From Thalassospiraceae bacterium LMO-SO8 (GTDB lineage Bacteria > Pseudomonadota > Alphaproteobacteria > Rhodospirillales > Casp-alpha2), in NCBI GenBank assembly GCA_031655335.1, contig CP134226.1, forward strand, positions 2,374,001 through 2,438,000: a DNA stretch of 64,000 nucleotides, written 5' to 3'. The notes below the pieces were generated by a model that saw only the letters and a list, made by a program, of their open reading frames with translations, did no database searches and was not told the origin of the DNA. A program made the translations under genes and the position numbers. Positions 63,395-64,000 of the stretch are shown in pieces (the first letter of the stretch is position 1; every line of letters begins with the position of its first letter).

Positions 63395-63906
63395 GGCCGA
63401 CCTTCTGGCAACGTCTGGATGCCTTCGCCCGCAACCTGACGCCGGTCGCGCTGACCCTGGTCCTGGTTATTCTCAACGTCGTGCCGACCCACATTCCGGG
63501 CATCGCCCGGGTGCTGCCGGTGCTGCCCCTGATTTCCATATTCTACTGGTCGATCCACCGTCCGCACCTGATGCCGGCCCCCGCGGTGTTCCTGATCGGC
63601 CTGTTCCAGGACGGCCTGACGGGGGCCCCCATGGGATTGCATGCCCTGATTTTCCTGGCCGTGCAGGGAGTCGTGCTGTTTCAGCACAAGTTCTTCATGG
63701 GCAAGTCGTTCTTCGTCCATTGGCTGGGCTTCGGGCTGGTCGGGGCCGGGGCGGCGGCGCTCAGCTGGGCCCTGCTGTCGGCTTTTCACGTCACCCTGTT
63801 CGCCGCTGACGCCATCGTTTTCCAATACGTCATGACCGTCGCCGCCTTTCCGCTGTTCGCGTTCATCTTCTCGCGCTGGCAGCAGGCGTTCTTGAAACTG
63901 GATTGA
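63391..63906 (+). CDS. mreD: Rod-shape-determining protein MreD
   Basis: A 171-residue protein with five to six membrane helices (LTLVLVILNVVPTHI; LPVLPLISIFYWSIHRPHLMPAPAVFLIGLFQDGLTGAPMG and onward). The phrase PHLMPAPAVFLIGLFQDGL is typical of MreD. It completes the membrane part of the elongasome with MreC. It overlaps the mreC stop (ATGA) and is followed after 4 bases by mrdA. Confidence 0.94.
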   Translation: MRPTFWQRLDAFARNLTPVALTLVLVILNVVPTHIPGIARVLPVLPLISIFYWSIHRPHLMPAPAVFLIGLFQDGLTGAPMGLHALIFLAVQGVVLFQHKFFMGKSFFVHWLGFGLVGAGAAALSWALLSAFHVTLFAADAIVFQYVMTVAAFPLFAFIFSRWQQAFLKLD

Positions 63907-63910
63907 TCCG

Positions 63911-64000
63911 ATGCATGGAGATCAGGAACGCCAGAAACTTTTCGCCCGCCGCACCGTGATGCTGGTGGGGGGCAAGCTGGCGCTCGTCTCCATGCTGGCG
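63911..64000 (+). CDS. mrdA: Penicillin-binding protein 2 (5' end only)
   Basis: Thirty codons are present before the window ends: MHGDQERQKLFARRTVML and then GGKLALVSMLA, the start of the N-terminal membrane helix. The place after mreD and the RQKLFARR opening match MrdA/PBP2, the elongation transpeptidase. The enzyme domains are outside the window, so confirmation needs the next segment. Confidence 0.8.
   Translation, partial: MHGDQERQKLFARRTVMLVGGKLALVSMLA

Overview
The window is a GC-rich, gene-dense chromosomal segment of an alphaproteobacterium, most likely Rhodospirillales-like. The evidence is a two-piece, circularly permuted ssrA (tmRNA) gene with an alpha-type tag, the alphaproteobacterial form of SspB, a 41-residue L36 protein with few cysteines, a CtrA-like box before mreC, and many PAS-type signalling proteins. 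The organism inference is mine and no database was searched. There is no prophage, transposase, CRISPR array, rRNA or tRNA gene that I can see.

Layout. 1-3401: a very large six-PAS histidine kinase (cut by the window edge), divergent from a stand-alone receiver. 4007-7446: class-V aminotransferase-like protein, EamA transporter, rpmJ with a clear terminator, and a SAM methyltransferase. 7472-20705: a glycolate/glyoxylate salvage cluster: IclR regulator, gcl, hyi, glxR, glcDEF, two unknown exported proteins, a D-lactate-dehydrogenase-like flavoprotein and glycerate 2-kinase. Together these convert glycolate to glyoxylate, then tartronate semialdehyde or hydroxypyruvate, then glycerate and 2-phosphoglycerate. 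Two near-identical palindromes, before the IclR gene and before gcl, look like operators. 20778-28799: P-type cation ATPase, a large AsmA-like protein, a membrane-anchored alpha/beta hydrolase with a small membrane protein, and a ribbon-helix-helix protein. 28894-32727: GST, VOC proteins and a tightly overlapping minus-strand operon (VOC, SDR, GNAT, hydrolase, VOC). 32756-38070: class II and class I fumarases side by side, sspB, ssrA and an Ldh-family dehydrogenase, all on the minus strand. 38213-42036: thyA, a PAS_5 protein, folA, an SRPBCC protein and the Fe-S carrier mrp.

42264-49420: hflK, hflC, a DUF2065 protein and a DegP protease (membrane protein quality control), then serB, miaA and an unusual receiver protein with a transmembrane helix. 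49572-53273: ilvB, ilvN and ilvC with terminators. 53366-55289: VOC, WYL regulator and a possible DehI-like protein. 55296-56470: a sharply AT-rich island with a 20-bp perfect palindrome, an orphan coiled-coil gene and a small HTH-like gene. 56422-58390: leuA with a Leu-rich leader peptide. 58617-64000: cell-shape genes, in which mreB is separated from mreC-mreD-mrdA by an opposite-strand block (MATE transporter and phosphodiesterase).

The points most worth following up are the ssrA-sspB pairing with a tandemly repeated tmRNA 3' hairpin, the leuA leader peptide, the paired IclR-type operators, the membrane-tethered receiver and the AT-rich island.
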